A stretch of 38,545 nucleotides of DNA from Deltaproteobacteria bacterium (GTDB lineage Bacteria > Desulfobacterota > Dissulfuribacteria > Dissulfuribacterales > UBA3076). The translations under genes were made by a program, and so were the position numbers. The DNA lies in assembly GCA_011042225.1 (NCBI GenBank), contig DQXT01000070.1, positions 1-38,545 of the forward strand, in the 5' to 3' direction. Shown in pieces: positions 26,428-35,524 of the stretch (positions within the stretch are counted from its first letter, which is position 1; every line of letters begins with the position of its first letter). Under the pieces are notes generated by a model that had not been told where the DNA came from, searched no databases, and was given only the letters and a program-made list of their open reading frames with translations.

Positions 26428-27114
26428 TTAACCTATGGTATCCTCGGCAATGCGAGTTAATGCATTCAGACTATCTTCGAGTTTTCTTCGAAATTCCTCT
26501 ATAAATGCCCCCCTTGCATCCGGTGGTACTGTAATCGGCTGCCCGAATACCATAACCACTTTGCTTCCTGGGAACGGCAGAATGGTGCGGTCCCAGCTGT
26601 TGAATCTATAGGCCGGCCTGGCAGCGAAACCAGTCGGCACAATAGGTGCCCCCGTCTCCCTTGCCAGAACAACTGCGCCTTTTTGAGCTCTCGAGGCAGG
26701 CCCTTGTGAACCATCGGCCACTATACCGGCATTACAACCCTGCTGCCGCATTATCTCTACCATCTTTTTAATAGCCAGAACCCCCCCCTTATGCCTGGAG
26801 CCACGTATTGGAATCTGCCCCCAAACCCTTAATAACCTTGCCACCCATTCACCGTCGTTACTGCCGCTCACCATGATGACTCCGGGATGATGTCTGAAAT
26901 AAAAAAGGGTGTATATCAAGTTCGCATGCCACAAAGTTGCTATGGCGGGATGACCTGGCCCAAACAGAGGCCTCAGGGCATTCATTCCAACCATGGTGAA
27001 ACGGCAAGAGGTCAGCCATAATTCAAGAAGGCGGAATAATAATACGTGTATCCCTGAACATGCTTTATCACCTATTGTATTTGAAAAACCTGTTATGGCC
27101 TCTGGCACTTTCAT
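26428..27114 (-). CDS. DUF374 lysophospholipid acyltransferase-like protein
   Basis: This protein of about 228 residues matches the DUF374 branch of the glycerolipid acyltransferase superfamily. The active-site block is ATLWHANLIYTLFYFRH (His-containing, in place of HxxxxD), then VSGSNDGEWVARLL, IPIRGSRHKGGVLAIKKM, and ADGSQGPASRAQKGAVVLARETGAPIVPTG. Related proteins act in lipid A or phospholipid acylation; the acceptor here is unknown. I used the ATG at 27114; the frame extends to a TTG at 27150, only 14 bases from the divergent xseB start, and neither start has a clear ribosome site. It is followed closely by cvpA. Confidence 0.87.
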   Translation of the reverse strand: MKVPEAITGFSNTIGDKACSGIHVLLFRLLELWLTSCRFTMVGMNALRPLFGPGHPAIATLWHANLIYTLFYFRHHPGVIMVSGSNDGEWVARLLRVWGQIPIRGSRHKGGVLAIKKMVEIMRQQGCNAGIVADGSQGPASRAQKGAVVLARETGAPIVPTGFAARPAYRFNSWDRTILPFPGSKVVMVFGQPITVPPDARGAFIEEFRRKLEDSLNALTRIAEDTIG

Positions 27115-27164
27115 AAGGCATGAGGTAACATATAGCAATATATTGATCAAGCTTTAGGAAAGAC

Positions 27165-27404
27165 ATGAAAAAGAAGCTGGATTTTGAAAAGGCCCTCAAA
27201 GAACTTGAAAAACTTGTAAAACAGCTGGAAGAAGACGATCTACCGCTAGACAAGGCTCTGAAGACCTTTGAACATGGTATAGAGCTCTCCCGATACTGTG
27301 CCAAGTGCCTAGATGACGTAGAAAAGCGAATACAGCAGCTTTCACGAGACGAAAACAATGAGCTTGTGTTAAATGCATGGGAAGGAGATAGTGAAGATCT
27401 TTGA
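27165..27404 (+). CDS. xseB: Exodeoxyribonuclease VII small subunit
   Basis: This 79-residue protein has the XseB pattern: DFEKALKELEKLVKQLEEDDLPLDKALKTFEHGIEL followed by the second helix with CAKCLDDVEKRIQQL and an acidic tail. It binds the large subunit XseA (not in the window) to form exonuclease VII, which degrades single-stranded DNA to oligonucleotides. GGAAAG stands in front of the ATG. The 3' end overlaps the probable GTG start of ispA by 14 bases, which is the usual xseB-ispA-dxs order in many proteobacteria. Confidence 0.95.
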   Translation: MKKKLDFEKALKELEKLVKQLEEDDLPLDKALKTFEHGIELSRYCAKCLDDVEKRIQQLSRDENNELVLNAWEGDSEDL

Positions 27405-28290
27405 CCTCAGTACCTATCTTAAAAAACAACAGGAGATAATTAACTCCGCTCTAGAAAAATGGCTTCCCCTGCCTCATGGACCTTCAGGTCCGGTGGTTGA
27501 TGCCATGAGATACAGTCTGATGTCCGGTGGAAAGAGAATACGGCCTATTTTATTAATGGCCGGGGCCGGAGCAACGGGCGGTGATCAGAAGGCGCTTCTT
27601 CCGGCAGCCTGCGCCCTTGAATGCATCCATACTTATTCCTTAATTCACGATGATCTTCCAGCAATGGACGATGACGACTTGAGAAGAGGCAGGCCCACTT
27701 GTCACAAGGTCTACGGTGAGGCCATTGCCATTCTTGCAGGTGACGGCCTTCTCACCTATGCGTTTGAACTCATGTGTAACCCTGAGTTTACACAAAACAT
27801 GTCCCCCCTCTCAGTCGGTGAAGCAATTTATCTTCTTGCAAAGGCTGCGGGTGTCTCCGGAATGGTAGGAGGCCAAACGGCGGATATCTTAATGCAAGGA
27901 CGGCCGGTGGACGCAGAAACCCTTTCATTCATACACAGGCACAAAACTGGATCACTGATACAGACATCCGTAGAGATAGGGGGATTACTGGGTAAGGCGA
28001 ATGATAAGGAGCTATATCATCTGAAAAGGTACGGCGAATCACTGGGGCTGGCCTTTCAGATTAAAGACGATCTTCTGGATGTGGAAGGGGACCAGGAAAT
28101 TCTTGGAAAACCGGTAGGTTCGGATAATCGCAATCTAAAGGCCACCTATCCCGCTCTCTTCGGAATTAAAGAGACCAAAAAGAGGGCTCAAGAGCTCCTG
28201 GAAAAAGCCCTATCCGAACTGGAACTCTTTGACGACGGCGCGGAGCCTTTGAGATCCATAGCAAAATATATAATAAAAAGAGACAGATAA
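27391..28290 (+). CDS. ispA: Farnesyl/geranylgeranyl diphosphate synthase
   Basis: This trans-prenyl synthase has about 299 residues. The first Asp-rich motif is LIHDDLPAMDDDDLRRGRPTCH and the second is FQIKDDLLDVEGD; GGKRIRPILL lies near the N-terminus. It condenses IPP onto DMAPP/GPP to give C15 or C20 diphosphate, feeding quinone, UppS and squalene synthesis. The GTG at 27391 has AAGGAG only three bases upstream, while an ATG at 27373 has no site; I prefer the GTG but the first ATG is possible. Chain length is not safely read from the sequence: two residues separate the acidic D pairs, the common FPP/GGPP type. It lies between xseB and dxs. Confidence 0.95.
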   Translation: MKIFDLSTYLKKQQEIINSALEKWLPLPHGPSGPVVDAMRYSLMSGGKRIRPILLMAGAGATGGDQKALLPAACALECIHTYSLIHDDLPAMDDDDLRRGRPTCHKVYGEAIAILAGDGLLTYAFELMCNPEFTQNMSPLSVGEAIYLLAKAAGVSGMVGGQTADILMQGRPVDAETLSFIHRHKTGSLIQTSVEIGGLLGKANDKELYHLKRYGESLGLAFQIKDDLLDVEGDQEILGKPVGSDNRNLKATYPALFGIKETKKRAQELLEKALSELELFDDGAEPLRSIAKYIIKRDR

Positions 28291-28308
28291 TTAGGGAGCA
28301 TAACTTCG

Positions 28309-30252
28309 ATGTCAGATCTACTTGAATCTATAAAAAGGCCGCAGGACATAAAAGAACTGAAGCCGAAGAAACTGATGCAGCTTGCCTCTGAAATACGCCG
28401 CAAGATAGTAGAGACCGTAGCTGAGACAGGGGGTCATCTGGCCCCCAGCCTCGGCGTAGTGGAGTTGACTATAGCCCTTCACTATGTCTTCGATGCCCCC
28501 AAAGACCGACTAATTTGGGATGTAGGACATCAGGCCTATGCCCATAAACTGCTTACCGGAAGAATAGATAAATTCCATACATTACGTCAGGACGGGGGAA
28601 TAAGCGGCTTCCCCAAACGTAGTGAAAGCCCCTATGATACCCTTGATACCGGTCACAGCAGTACCTCTATTTCGGCCTCTCTTGGAATGGCTACCGCCCT
28701 TGATCTCAAGGGTGAAGACTCCAGGGTGGTGGCGGTGATCGGAGACGGCTCAATGAGCGCCGGCCTTGCCTTTGAGGCGCTTAATAATGCCGGCCATCTT
28801 AGAAAAGATCTTGTAGTTATATTAAACGACAACGAGATGTCGATATCCCCAAATGTAGGGGCCTTATCGTCTTTTCTGAGCAGAAAGCTGACAAGCCGCC
28901 CGGCGACCAGACTTAAAAAAGAACTTGAATCCTTTCTTAAAAGATCGGGTGTCGGTGAAAATATTTGGGCTGTTCTGAAGCGCAGCGAGGATTCCTTAAA
29001 GGCACTATTAACGCCCGGAATGCTTTTCGAGTCCCTGCAATTCGAGTATTTGGGTCCGTTACCGGGCCATCACATGGAATCCCTGATTCAGACACTCAAA
29101 AACGTGCGCACCATACCCGGACCGGTGCTGGTCCATGTGCTTACCAAAAAAGGCAAGGGTTATCCACCGGCTGAACATCATCCCGACCTGTTTCATGGCG
29201 TCGGCCCATTTGACATTTCAACCGGAAAACCGAAATCTTCATCAAAAATCAAACCGCCTTCATATACAACAATCTTCAGTCGGACACTTGTGCGTCTGGC
29301 CAAGGAAGATCCAAAGATTGTAGCAATCACGGCGGCCATGCCTGCCGGCACCGGACTCAATGCCTTTGAAAAAGAAATCCCGAATAGATTCTTTGATGTG
29401 GGAATCGCTGAACAGCATGCCGTAACCTTTGCAGCAGGTCTGGCACTGGAAGGGCTCATACCGGTAGTGGCAATCTACTCAACCTTCCTCCAGAGGGCCT
29501 ATGATCAGATTATCCACGATGTCTGCCTGACGAATCAACATGTGGTTTTTGCGATTGACAGGGGGGGGCTTGTAGGTGAAGACGGACCTACTCATCACGG
29601 GGCCTTTGATCTCTCTTATATGAGGGCTATTCCAAACCTGGTTATAATGGTTCCCAAGGACGAAAATGAGCTCCAGCATATGCTATATACCGCACTGATG
29701 CATAATGGACCTGTGGCTCTCCGTTATCCGAGGGGATCGGGTACAGGGGTAAGTCTTGACTGGCAGTTGAGAGAAATCCCTATAGGCAAGGCAGAGATTG
29801 AGATGGAGGGACCTGATGTGGGAATAATTGCCTTAGGACACCATGTAAACACTGCAAGAAACGCAGCAAAAGAGCTGGCTCATTACGGGATAAAGGCCTC
29901 GGTAATAAATGCACGCTTTGCCAAACCCCTGGACAGGGACCTGATAACAGAAATAGCTAGCAAAACCAGTTATATACTTACAATTGAAGAAAATTCTTTA
30001 GCAGGTGGATTCGGATCAGCAGTCCTGGAGTGTCTCTCCGACAATGGAATAGTATCTGTCAAGGTCTGTCGTCTTGGACTCCCCGACAGGTTTGTGAAAC
30101 ATGGAAGTCAGAAGACCCTGAGAAAGTCTGTTGGTCTTGACGTCCCATCTATAGTTGATTCTGTAAGATCAATGATAAAATCCAAAGAAACTAAATTAGT
30201 CAATTCAGCAAAAGTAAGTAAACTGCCTGTCTCAGGAGCTGTCCGCAAATAA
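28309..30252 (+). CDS. dxs: 1-deoxy-D-xylulose-5-phosphate synthase
   Basis: This 647-residue thiamine-diphosphate enzyme joins pyruvate and glyceraldehyde-3-phosphate, the first MEP-pathway step. The TPP motif is [18 protein letters not shown] with the partner loop [16 protein letters not shown]. The N-terminus has [14 protein letters not shown] and [15 protein letters not shown], and the central domain has [15 protein letters not shown] with the catalytic Glu. The C-terminal transketolase domain contains [13 protein letters not shown]. Length is normal. GGGAG stands 11 bases before the ATG, a little far. It is the last gene of xseB-ispA-dxs. No terminator with a T-run follows; a 6-base-pair hairpin lies 37 bases downstream. 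Confidence 0.97.
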   Translation: MSDLLESIKRPQDIKELKPKKLMQLASEIRRKIVETVAETGGHLAPSLGVVELTIALHYVFDAPKDRLIWDVGHQAYAHKLLTGRIDKFHTLRQDGGISGFPKRSESPYDTLDTGHSSTSISASLGMATALDLKGEDSRVVAVIGDGSMSAGLAFEALNNAGHLRKDLVVILNDNEMSISPNVGALSSFLSRKLTSRPATRLKKELESFLKRSGVGENIWAVLKRSEDSLKALLTPGMLFESLQFEYLGPLPGHHMESLIQTLKNVRTIPGPVLVHVLTKKGKGYPPAEHHPDLFHGVGPFDISTGKPKSSSKIKPPSYTTIFSRTLVRLAKEDPKIVAITAAMPAGTGLNAFEKEIPNRFFDVGIAEQHAVTFAAGLALEGLIPVVAIYSTFLQRAYDQIIHDVCLTNQHVVFAIDRGGLVGEDGPTHHGAFDLSYMRAIPNLVIMVPKDENELQHMLYTALMHNGPVALRYPRGSGTGVSLDWQLREIPIGKAEIEMEGPDVGIIALGHHVNTARNAAKELAHYGIKASVINARFAKPLDRDLITEIASKTSYILTIEENSLAGGFGSAVLECLSDNGIVSVKVCRLGLPDRFVKHGSQKTLRKSVGLDVPSIVDSVRSMIKSKETKLVNSAKVSKLPVSGAVRK

Positions 30253-30288
30253 CTTGAGTATCCTGCGCGGCCCTTTCATCTGATCTTA

Positions 30289-30308
30289 CAGACACAACAG
30301 CCTGTCTG
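30289..30308 (+). terminator. Hairpin downstream of dxs (weak terminator candidate)
   Basis: CAGACA and TGTCTG pair perfectly around the loop CAACAGCC, 37 bases after the dxs stop. The bases after the stem are mixed and not T-rich, so a rho-independent terminator is doubtful. It could instead protect the 3' end of the dxs transcript. Confidence 0.25.
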
Positions 30309-30496
30309 CACATATCTCCAGAGATACACCTAAATTGGCTTTTCATGACCACTTATGTCAACTACTTGACATTATATTTTTCCTCGTTTCATCCTTCTCA
30401 ACCAATAATTTTAGCAATCTTTGATAGTTTAACTGCCCGGGATTAATAAGCTTGGTGGTTCTTGAAAGAGATGCTAATTTTAGGCACAAATCTTGC

Positions 30497-30525
30497 TTGA
30501 CAAAATATAGTATCTATTGTTTAAT
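30497..30525 (+). promoter_or_regulatory. Near-consensus sigma-70-type promoter of the small Cys-rich ORF
   Basis: A perfect TTGACA (30497-30502) is separated by exactly 17 bases from TTTAAT (30520-30525), five of six matches to TATAAT. Transcription would start near 30532, about 20 bases before the ATG at 30552, leaving room for the GGGAG ribosome site. It is the best promoter match in the window. Confidence 0.7.
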
Positions 30526-30551
30526 AGAAAATTAACAAGGGAGATTAATAA

Positions 30552-30665
30552 ATGAGATGCTTAAAAAACCCCAACAGGCCTACTCAGCCTGCCATATGCA
30601 ATAATTGCAGACGCAAATGTGAATTGGCTGGAAAACGACGCAGCCTCAGAAAGACCAAGTCCTAG
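30552..30665 (+). CDS. Small Cys- and basic-residue-rich protein, 37 residues
   Basis: An ATG at 30552 follows AAGGGAG with an eight-base spacer and a near-consensus promoter. The 37-residue product begins MRCLKNPNRPTQPAIC and continues with NNCRRKCELAGKRRS before a Lys/Arg-rich end. C3, C16, C19 and C23 give a CxxCxxxC group with one outlying Cys, which could bind a metal. The last 18 residues are strongly basic, so nucleic-acid or acidic-membrane contact is possible. I do not recognise a family. It stands alone, convergent with the zinc-ribbon gene at 30685-30960 with 19 bases between. It would be missed by callers with a length cut-off. Confidence 0.6.
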   Translation: MRCLKNPNRPTQPAICNNCRRKCELAGKRRSLRKTKS

Positions 30666-30684
30666 CTATTGCCGCATATAGAAA

Positions 30685-30960
30685 TCAGGATGGTTTTTCA
30701 TCAAATTCCCCATCTACTGAATAACCTGTTATATCGTCCCGCCACCTGCGCCTCTCTCTCCAGTAACCAAATATGAGGGCAATTGCGGCACCGGCGGCCA
30801 GTCCTGCGAAGCCTGCACAAATCCAGTTGGGATAACATAAATTATAACATTCGGGATCGTTGTTTGGCTCGAGCTCTCTGCCGCAATACCGGCATACAAG
30901 GGCATTTTTTTTGACTCTTTCTTTGCAATAGGGACATGTTTTGCCTAACCTGGAAATCAT
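30685..30960 (-). CDS. Zinc-ribbon, single-helix membrane protein
   Basis: This 91-residue protein begins with a zinc ribbon: CPYC at about residues 9-12 and CRYC at about 23-26, followed by G-RELEP. A membrane helix (WICAGFAGLAAGAAIALIFGYW) at about residues 46-67 and a charged tail follow. Zinc ribbons of this type bind one zinc and act in protein or nucleic-acid contacts; no function is established. The start ATG overlaps the tsaB stop (ATGA, four bases), so it is translationally coupled to the last genes of the long operon. It appears to be the last gene of that operon. Confidence 0.82.
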   Translation of the reverse strand: MISRLGKTCPYCKERVKKNALVCRYCGRELEPNNDPECYNLCYPNWICAGFAGLAAGAAIALIFGYWRERRRWRDDITGYSVDGEFDEKPS

Positions 30961-31718
30961 AATATGCTCTCCTGCTCCTTCAATGTCGTCCTTTTTGCCT
31001 CTGCCTCAGATGGACGGACATAAATTGGTTTCAATGTCTTAAGATCATCACGCCTTCCGTCTTTTTGCCACCTGCGCTCCGCCATTATCCCTACAGATGC
31101 AGCCCTTACATGTGCCATATGGCTTGGGACCACAACCGCCCGATCACCAAATCCATTTATAATATCCTGATATAGCAAAAGGCCACCTCCAAGCAACAAC
31201 ACCCTTTGGCCATGAGGCACAAAGGCCGGCAGATCCTTCGGGGAAATGGCCTGGTATGGGCGTATTCTCTCTAATTCGCCGGAATTTCCAACCTGATACA
31301 GGGCCGTATAGACCTGGGACTTCCTGGCATCCTGCACAGGGCACACAAAATCCCCCTTGCATGCAACAACATGACTCGCAAGGGCGTCCAGGGTCGGAAC
31401 ACCAATCAATGGTAAACCTAATGCAAAGGCCAATCCCTTTGCAGTTGAGAGGCCTATCCTGAGTCCGGTAAAACTACCTGGACCCAGGCTTACAGCAAGC
31501 AGACCAATCTCAGACCAATCAAATCCCAGCCCCTGCATCAACCATTTAATAGTGGCCATCAATCTTCGAGAATGAGTTTCCTTGCTGGTAAGGACCACTT
31601 CCGCCACAGGATGACCATCGCGTATCAGAGCCACTCCTCCAGTGCAATCAGATGTCTCGATGGATAAAGTAACCACAAATCCGCCAATAACCAAATTATT
31701 CAATTGGTCAATTTTCAC
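30957..31718 (-). CDS. tsaB: tRNA threonylcarbamoyladenosine biosynthesis protein TsaB
   Basis: The protein has 253 residues. The N-terminal ASKHA half shows LSIETSDCTGGVALI, THSRRLMATI and LAVSLGPGSFTGLRIGLSTAKGLA, the hallmark of TsaB, followed by GVPTLDALASHV and DARKSQVYTALYQ. TsaB pairs with TsaD and TsaE to put t6A on tRNA position 37; TsaB itself is usually catalytically inert. The start overlaps the rseP stop by four bases (ATGA) and the stop overlaps the zinc-ribbon start in the same way. An internal Met/Val start near VVTLSIETS is possible because about 14 residues precede the usual family start. Confidence 0.92.
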   Translation of the reverse strand: MKIDQLNNLVIGGFVVTLSIETSDCTGGVALIRDGHPVAEVVLTSKETHSRRLMATIKWLMQGLGFDWSEIGLLAVSLGPGSFTGLRIGLSTAKGLAFALGLPLIGVPTLDALASHVVACKGDFVCPVQDARKSQVYTALYQVGNSGELERIRPYQAISPKDLPAFVPHGQRVLLLGGGLLLYQDIINGFGDRAVVVPSHMAHVRAASVGIMAERRWQKDGRRDDLKTLKPIYVRPSEAEAKRTTLKEQESIL

Positions 31719-32791
31719 CCTGAAGGAATGAATCCCAACAGTCGAGCAATGTCATTATAAAAAATCAATACCATCAAGACCAGAAGAATAAAAATTCCCA
31801 TCTGCTGGGCAACTGCTTTCTGACGCATGGTAAGAGGACGGCCCGTGATGCCCTCTATTGCCAGAAAGGCCAGGTGACCGCCATCCAGGACAGGTATGGG
31901 AAGCAAATTCAGAAAACCTATGTTTATACTGAGAAGGGCCATGAAGTAAAAAAGATTGAGTATACCCAGTTCAGCTTGCTGGCCGGCCATCTGGGCAATC
32001 ATTATGGGCCCGCCCAAGGTGGAAAGAGGAATTACACGTTCAAACAGTTTCACAATAACCTGTCCGGTGAGAACTATAAGTTCCCAGGTACGAGAAAATG
32101 CCTGCCCAATCGCATTTAATGGACTCAATTTTTCAATCTCCATGTCACCGGATGCTGAAACTCCTATCATGGGCACCTTAATCTCTTCACCAAATATGTT
32201 TTTAAGCTCATAAATCTTGGGAATAATGTCTACCGATATGGTTTTCCGGCCCCGCTGCAACGTCAGGAGTACAGCATCCCCCTTATTCGCCTCGATCGCC
32301 TTAGAAACCTCTTCCCATTTATGCACCTCTTGCCCGTCTATAGCAACTATTCGATCTCCGGGCATCACCCCGGCCTTCTCTGCAGGAGAACCGGATTGGA
32401 CATCACCGATATTGGTTAAAATAACGGGTTTCCCATAACCCAAAAATATTACGAAAAAGATAAGCCAGGCGAAAATAAAATTGAAAACCGGACCTGCTGC
32501 TACCACAAAGGACCTCTGCCAGGCCGGTTTATGTGAAAAGGACCAGGTCCTCTCCTCCGGGGGTACTTCCTCGTCCGGCTGCTCGCCCAGCATCTTTACA
32601 AACCCACCAAGAGGAAGCGCCGAAATGCAGTAGTCGGTCGCCCCTCTCGCTACCCCCCAGACCCTGGGCCCTATACCTATAGAAAACTTCAAAACCCGGA
32701 TGCCGAAACTCCTGGCTACAATAAAGTGACCAAACTCATGGACCAGTATTATGCCGGTAAGTACTAATAAAAATGACCAGGCAGTCGTCAT
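31715..32791 (-). CDS. rseP: Site-2 protease RseP (zinc metalloprotease)
   Basis: This 358-residue intramembrane protease has the zinc motif VHEFGHF in its first helix and the third ligand in PVLDGGHLAFLAIEG near the C-terminus. One PDZ domain lies in the middle (GSPAEKAGVMPGDRIVAIDGQEV). Four membrane helices are visible. RseP cuts anti-sigma factors such as RseA and leftover signal peptides. Single-PDZ forms of about 350 residues are common outside the gammaproteobacteria. The start overlaps the dxr stop by four bases and the stop overlaps the tsaB start by four bases. Confidence 0.96.
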   Translation of the reverse strand: MTTAWSFLLVLTGIILVHEFGHFIVARSFGIRVLKFSIGIGPRVWGVARGATDYCISALPLGGFVKMLGEQPDEEVPPEERTWSFSHKPAWQRSFVVAAGPVFNFIFAWLIFFVIFLGYGKPVILTNIGDVQSGSPAEKAGVMPGDRIVAIDGQEVHKWEEVSKAIEANKGDAVLLTLQRGRKTISVDIIPKIYELKNIFGEEIKVPMIGVSASGDMEIEKLSPLNAIGQAFSRTWELIVLTGQVIVKLFERVIPLSTLGGPIMIAQMAGQQAELGILNLFYFMALLSINIGFLNLLPIPVLDGGHLAFLAIEGITGRPLTMRQKAVAQQMGIFILLVLMVLIFYNDIARLLGFIPSG

Positions 32792-33963
32792 ATCGATTTC
32801 TCCATATTAAATACAATGCCTTCGGCCCGCAATCGCGCCAGGGCATCTGCCTTCAGCACGTCTTCAAGATCTCTAATATCCTCAACAGGAAAGGCTTCTA
32901 TCACTTTTCTAACTACTTCCTGTATCGCCGTAAAACCTATGCGTCTCTGGAGAAAGGCCTCCACAGCCACTTCATTTGCCGCATTAAGGGCCGTAGTGGC
33001 AGTACCTCCCTTCTTTGCCGCATCATATGCCAATCCAAGGCATGGGAATGTCTCCAAATGTGGCATCTCAAAATTAAGAGGACCCGACTCAATCAAATCA
33101 AGACTGGGAAGATCCAGTTCCAGACGTCCAGGCCAGGCCAGGGCATATGCTATGGGCACCCTCATGTCAGGGATTCCCATCTGCGCTATTACAGAACCGT
33201 CTATGAATTCCACCATAGAGTGTACAATGCTCTGAGGATGCACTACTACATCTATACGATCCAGGGAAACATCAAAAAGCCAGTGTGCCTCTATCACCTC
33301 AAGCCCTTTATTCATCAAGGTAGCGGAATCCACCGATATTTTAGCCCCCATGGACCATCTGGGATGTCTTACAGCGTCCTCCGGTTTCACCTTGATCAGA
33401 TCGTGCCTGTTCATGTCTTTACATGGACCACCGGACGCAGTCAGCACTATGCGCCTGACTTCTTTTTTGCGACATCCTCTGAGACACTGAAAAATGGCGG
33501 AATGTTCGCTATCTATAGGTATTAAAGCGACTCCTTTTTTTCTTGCAATAGATGTAACCAAAGGCCCGGCAGTCACCAAGGATTCCTTATTGGCAAGGGC
33601 AACATCTTTCCCTGCTTCAATAGCGGCGAGCGTTGGTATCAAACCTGCCGCACCCACCATAGCCGACACAATAAGATCCGCATCATCAAACGTTGCAACC
33701 GCCTTATAACCTTCTTTACCATAAAGGACCTCTACATCGGGAAAATCAATCATGGATCGGACTTGATCGGCAAGCTCGGCTGTCATTACCGATACGACTT
33801 TAGGCCTGAATTGTCTTATCTGCTCTGCAAGGAGTTCAATATTCCGTCCGGCAGCAAGACCACTAACTGAAAAATGCCGTTTGGAGCGTCTTACGACATC
33901 AAGGACGTTTGTGCCGATAGATCCTGTAGATCCCAACAGAGATATATGTCTGGTTTCTTTCAT
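32788..33963 (-). CDS. dxr: 1-deoxy-D-xylulose-5-phosphate reductoisomerase
   Basis: This 391-residue enzyme converts DXP to MEP using NADPH, the second MEP step. The NADPH loop is LLGSTGSIGTNVLDVV, and ALANKESLVTAG and IPIDSEHSAIFQCLRG hold the metal and substrate residues. The flexible loop contains RHPRWSMGAKISVDSATLMNKGLEV. The ATG at 33963 forms an ATGA overlap with the cdsA stop and gives the usual family start; an ATG 14 codons earlier lies inside cdsA. The stop overlaps rseP in the same manner. Confidence 0.97.
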   Translation of the reverse strand: MKETRHISLLGSTGSIGTNVLDVVRRSKRHFSVSGLAAGRNIELLAEQIRQFRPKVVSVMTAELADQVRSMIDFPDVEVLYGKEGYKAVATFDDADLIVSAMVGAAGLIPTLAAIEAGKDVALANKESLVTAGPLVTSIARKKGVALIPIDSEHSAIFQCLRGCRKKEVRRIVLTASGGPCKDMNRHDLIKVKPEDAVRHPRWSMGAKISVDSATLMNKGLEVIEAHWLFDVSLDRIDVVVHPQSIVHSMVEFIDGSVIAQMGIPDMRVPIAYALAWPGRLELDLPSLDLIESGPLNFEMPHLETFPCLGLAYDAAKKGGTATTALNAANEVAVEAFLQRRIGFTAIQEVVRKVIEAFPVEDIRDLEDVLKADALARLRAEGIVFNMEKSI

Positions 33964-34775
33964 TTGATCAAAATATCCTCTATATTGCACAAGTACAGGA
34001 CCCAATAGAGAAAAGGAGAAGCCAACAGCACCGCATCGGCTCTATCTAGAATACCCCCATGCCCTGGAAGTATGCCGCCTGAATCTTTGATGCCGGCAGA
34101 ACGTTTAACCATTGATTCAAGCAGGTCCCCTACCTGGCCGACTGCTCCGATGACCAGAGCCAGCGGCACCAGAACCCTTGGATCAATTTCCCTAAAAAGC
34201 ATAAACCAGAGAAAAAAGGCCGCTATTGCATTTAAGATCAACCCGCCGGCAGCCCCCTCAACCGTCTTTCCTTTACTCACATTGGGGCACAACCTGTGTC
34301 TTCCAATTCCCTTTCCTATATAATAGGCCCCTGCATCACCGCAAGAGATCGTTACCAGAAGAAACAGGACCCATTCCTTGCCCATAGGTTGGTAACGCAA
34401 TAGCCCCAAATGGGCCGCGCAGACACCTACATATGCTATCCCCATGAAATGTGCTGACAGATTCCATATAATATTGGACCACCTGCTGTATGAAACGAGA
34501 AATAATAAAGAACTTCCCAGAAAGGCCGCATAAACAGCAGGCACCATAAGCGCGGGTTCCCCCCACAGTAGCACTGAACACAAGGGGAAAAGGCCGAGTA
34601 CAAGCCCGAAACCCTGTATTAAGCCGAATCCTGAAAAACAAATAGTAAAGTATTCATACAGACAGAAAGCAGTTACCACCAAGAGCACCAGGTCGAACAG
34701 TCCGCCCCCCCACCAGAGCACTATGAAGAATAAAGGGCTTAGGACCGCTGCAGTTAAGAGCCTTTGGCGGTGCAT
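33960..34775 (-). CDS. cdsA: Phosphatidate cytidylyltransferase
   Basis: This 271-residue integral membrane enzyme makes CDP-diacylglycerol from phosphatidic acid and CTP. The CdsA signature is at the C-terminus: MVKRSAGIKDSGGILPGHGG followed by ILDRADAVL, with the Asp residues that hold metal. ISCGDAGAYYIGKGIGRHRL and KGKTVEGAAGGL are also family landmarks. About seven helices can be placed. The start overlaps the end of uppS by 22 bases, and the stop overlaps the dxr start by four bases. Confidence 0.95.
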   Translation of the reverse strand: MHRQRLLTAAVLSPLFFIVLWWGGGLFDLVLLVVTAFCLYEYFTICFSGFGLIQGFGLVLGLFPLCSVLLWGEPALMVPAVYAAFLGSSLLFLVSYSRWSNIIWNLSAHFMGIAYVGVCAAHLGLLRYQPMGKEWVLFLLVTISCGDAGAYYIGKGIGRHRLCPNVSKGKTVEGAAGGLILNAIAAFFLWFMLFREIDPRVLVPLALVIGAVGQVGDLLESMVKRSAGIKDSGGILPGHGGILDRADAVLLASPFLYWVLYLCNIEDILIK

Positions 34776-35524
34776 GATTCGGAGTGCTGTTCGTTCGTCA
34801 ACCCAAAACGACGTTCTCTATTCTGATACTCGAAAAGGGCCTTCAATAGCTCACTTTCGTCAAAATCCGGCCAAAGGGCAGGCGTAATATAAAACTCTGA
34901 ATATGCCGTCTGAAAAAGCAGGAAGTTGCTGAGCCTGTTTTCTCCGCTTGTGCGAATAAGAAGGTCTGGATCAGGAAGCCCGGCTGTATGAAGGTTTGAA
35001 GCAAATATTTTTTCGTCTATTGCTTCCGGATTAAGTGTCCCCGAAAGACATTGGTGTGCAAGACGTCTGGCTGCCCGTACTATCTCAGCCCTGCCCCCAT
35101 AGCTCAAAGCGAGGTTGAGCACCATGGCGGTATTGGAAGAGGTCTTCTCTATGGTATCCAGAAGACAGGTCCTGACCCGTTCAGGAAGGTTCTCGATCTG
35201 TCCGGTAGCCCGAAGAGAGATCTGATTTCCAAGCATCTCATCAAGCTCGCTCTTCAGGTAATCATACAGTAGGTCCATTAATGCATTTACTTCTTCTTTT
35301 GGACGGCCCCAATTTTCCTGTGAAAATGCATACAACGTCAAGACTTCTATATTTAACTTTCTACACAGACGCACTGTAGAACGTACGGCCTTTACCCCCT
35401 GCCGGTGGCCCATGATCCTGGGGAATCCTCTACGCTTGGCCCACCTGCCGTTGCCGTCCATAATGATGGCAACGTGTCTCGGCAGCCGAGTGAGTTCCGG
35501 TAGTTTAGCTGTTCTTTTTATCAA
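34754..35524 (-). CDS. uppS: Undecaprenyl diphosphate synthase (isoprenyl transferase)
   Basis: This 256-residue cis-prenyl transferase extends FPP with IPP to C55, the lipid carrier for peptidoglycan and O-antigen. Motifs are [17 protein letters not shown] near the N-terminus (catalytic Asp), [18 protein letters not shown], and [19 protein letters not shown] with SEFY. The start overlaps the frr stop by four bases (ATGA); the stop region overlaps cdsA by 22 bases. It is placed to use IspA product made from MEP-pathway IPP. Confidence 0.97.
   Translation of the reverse strand: MIKRTAKLPELTRLPRHVAIIMDGNGRWAKRRGFPRIMGHRQGVKAVRSTVRLCRKLNIEVLTLYAFSQENWGRPKEEVNALMDLLYDYLKSELDEMLGNQISLRATGQIENLPERVRTCLLDTIEKTSSNTAMVLNLALSYGGRAEIVRAARRLAHQCLSGTLNPEAIDEKIFASNLHTAGLPDPDLLIRTSGENRLSNFLLFQTAYSEFYITPALWPDFDESELLKALFEYQNRERRFGLTNEQHSESCTAKGS

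Larger units (their letters stand above)
30253..30551. other. Intergenic region downstream of dxs, 299 bases
   Basis: It holds a perfect 6-bp stem with an 8-base loop at 30289-30308 (CAGACA/TGTCTG), which could slow polymerase but lacks a following T-run. It also holds a second TTGACA near 30365 without a good -10, and the clear promoter at 30497-30525. I see no protein gene in the first 240 bases. Confidence 0.55.

Noticed and set aside
32773-33525. 250-codon plus-strand open frame opposite dxr
   Set aside because: It is wholly antisense to dxr, whose motifs (GSTGSIGTN, NKESLVTAG, SEHSAIFQC) are beyond doubt. The translated product has no recognisable pattern.
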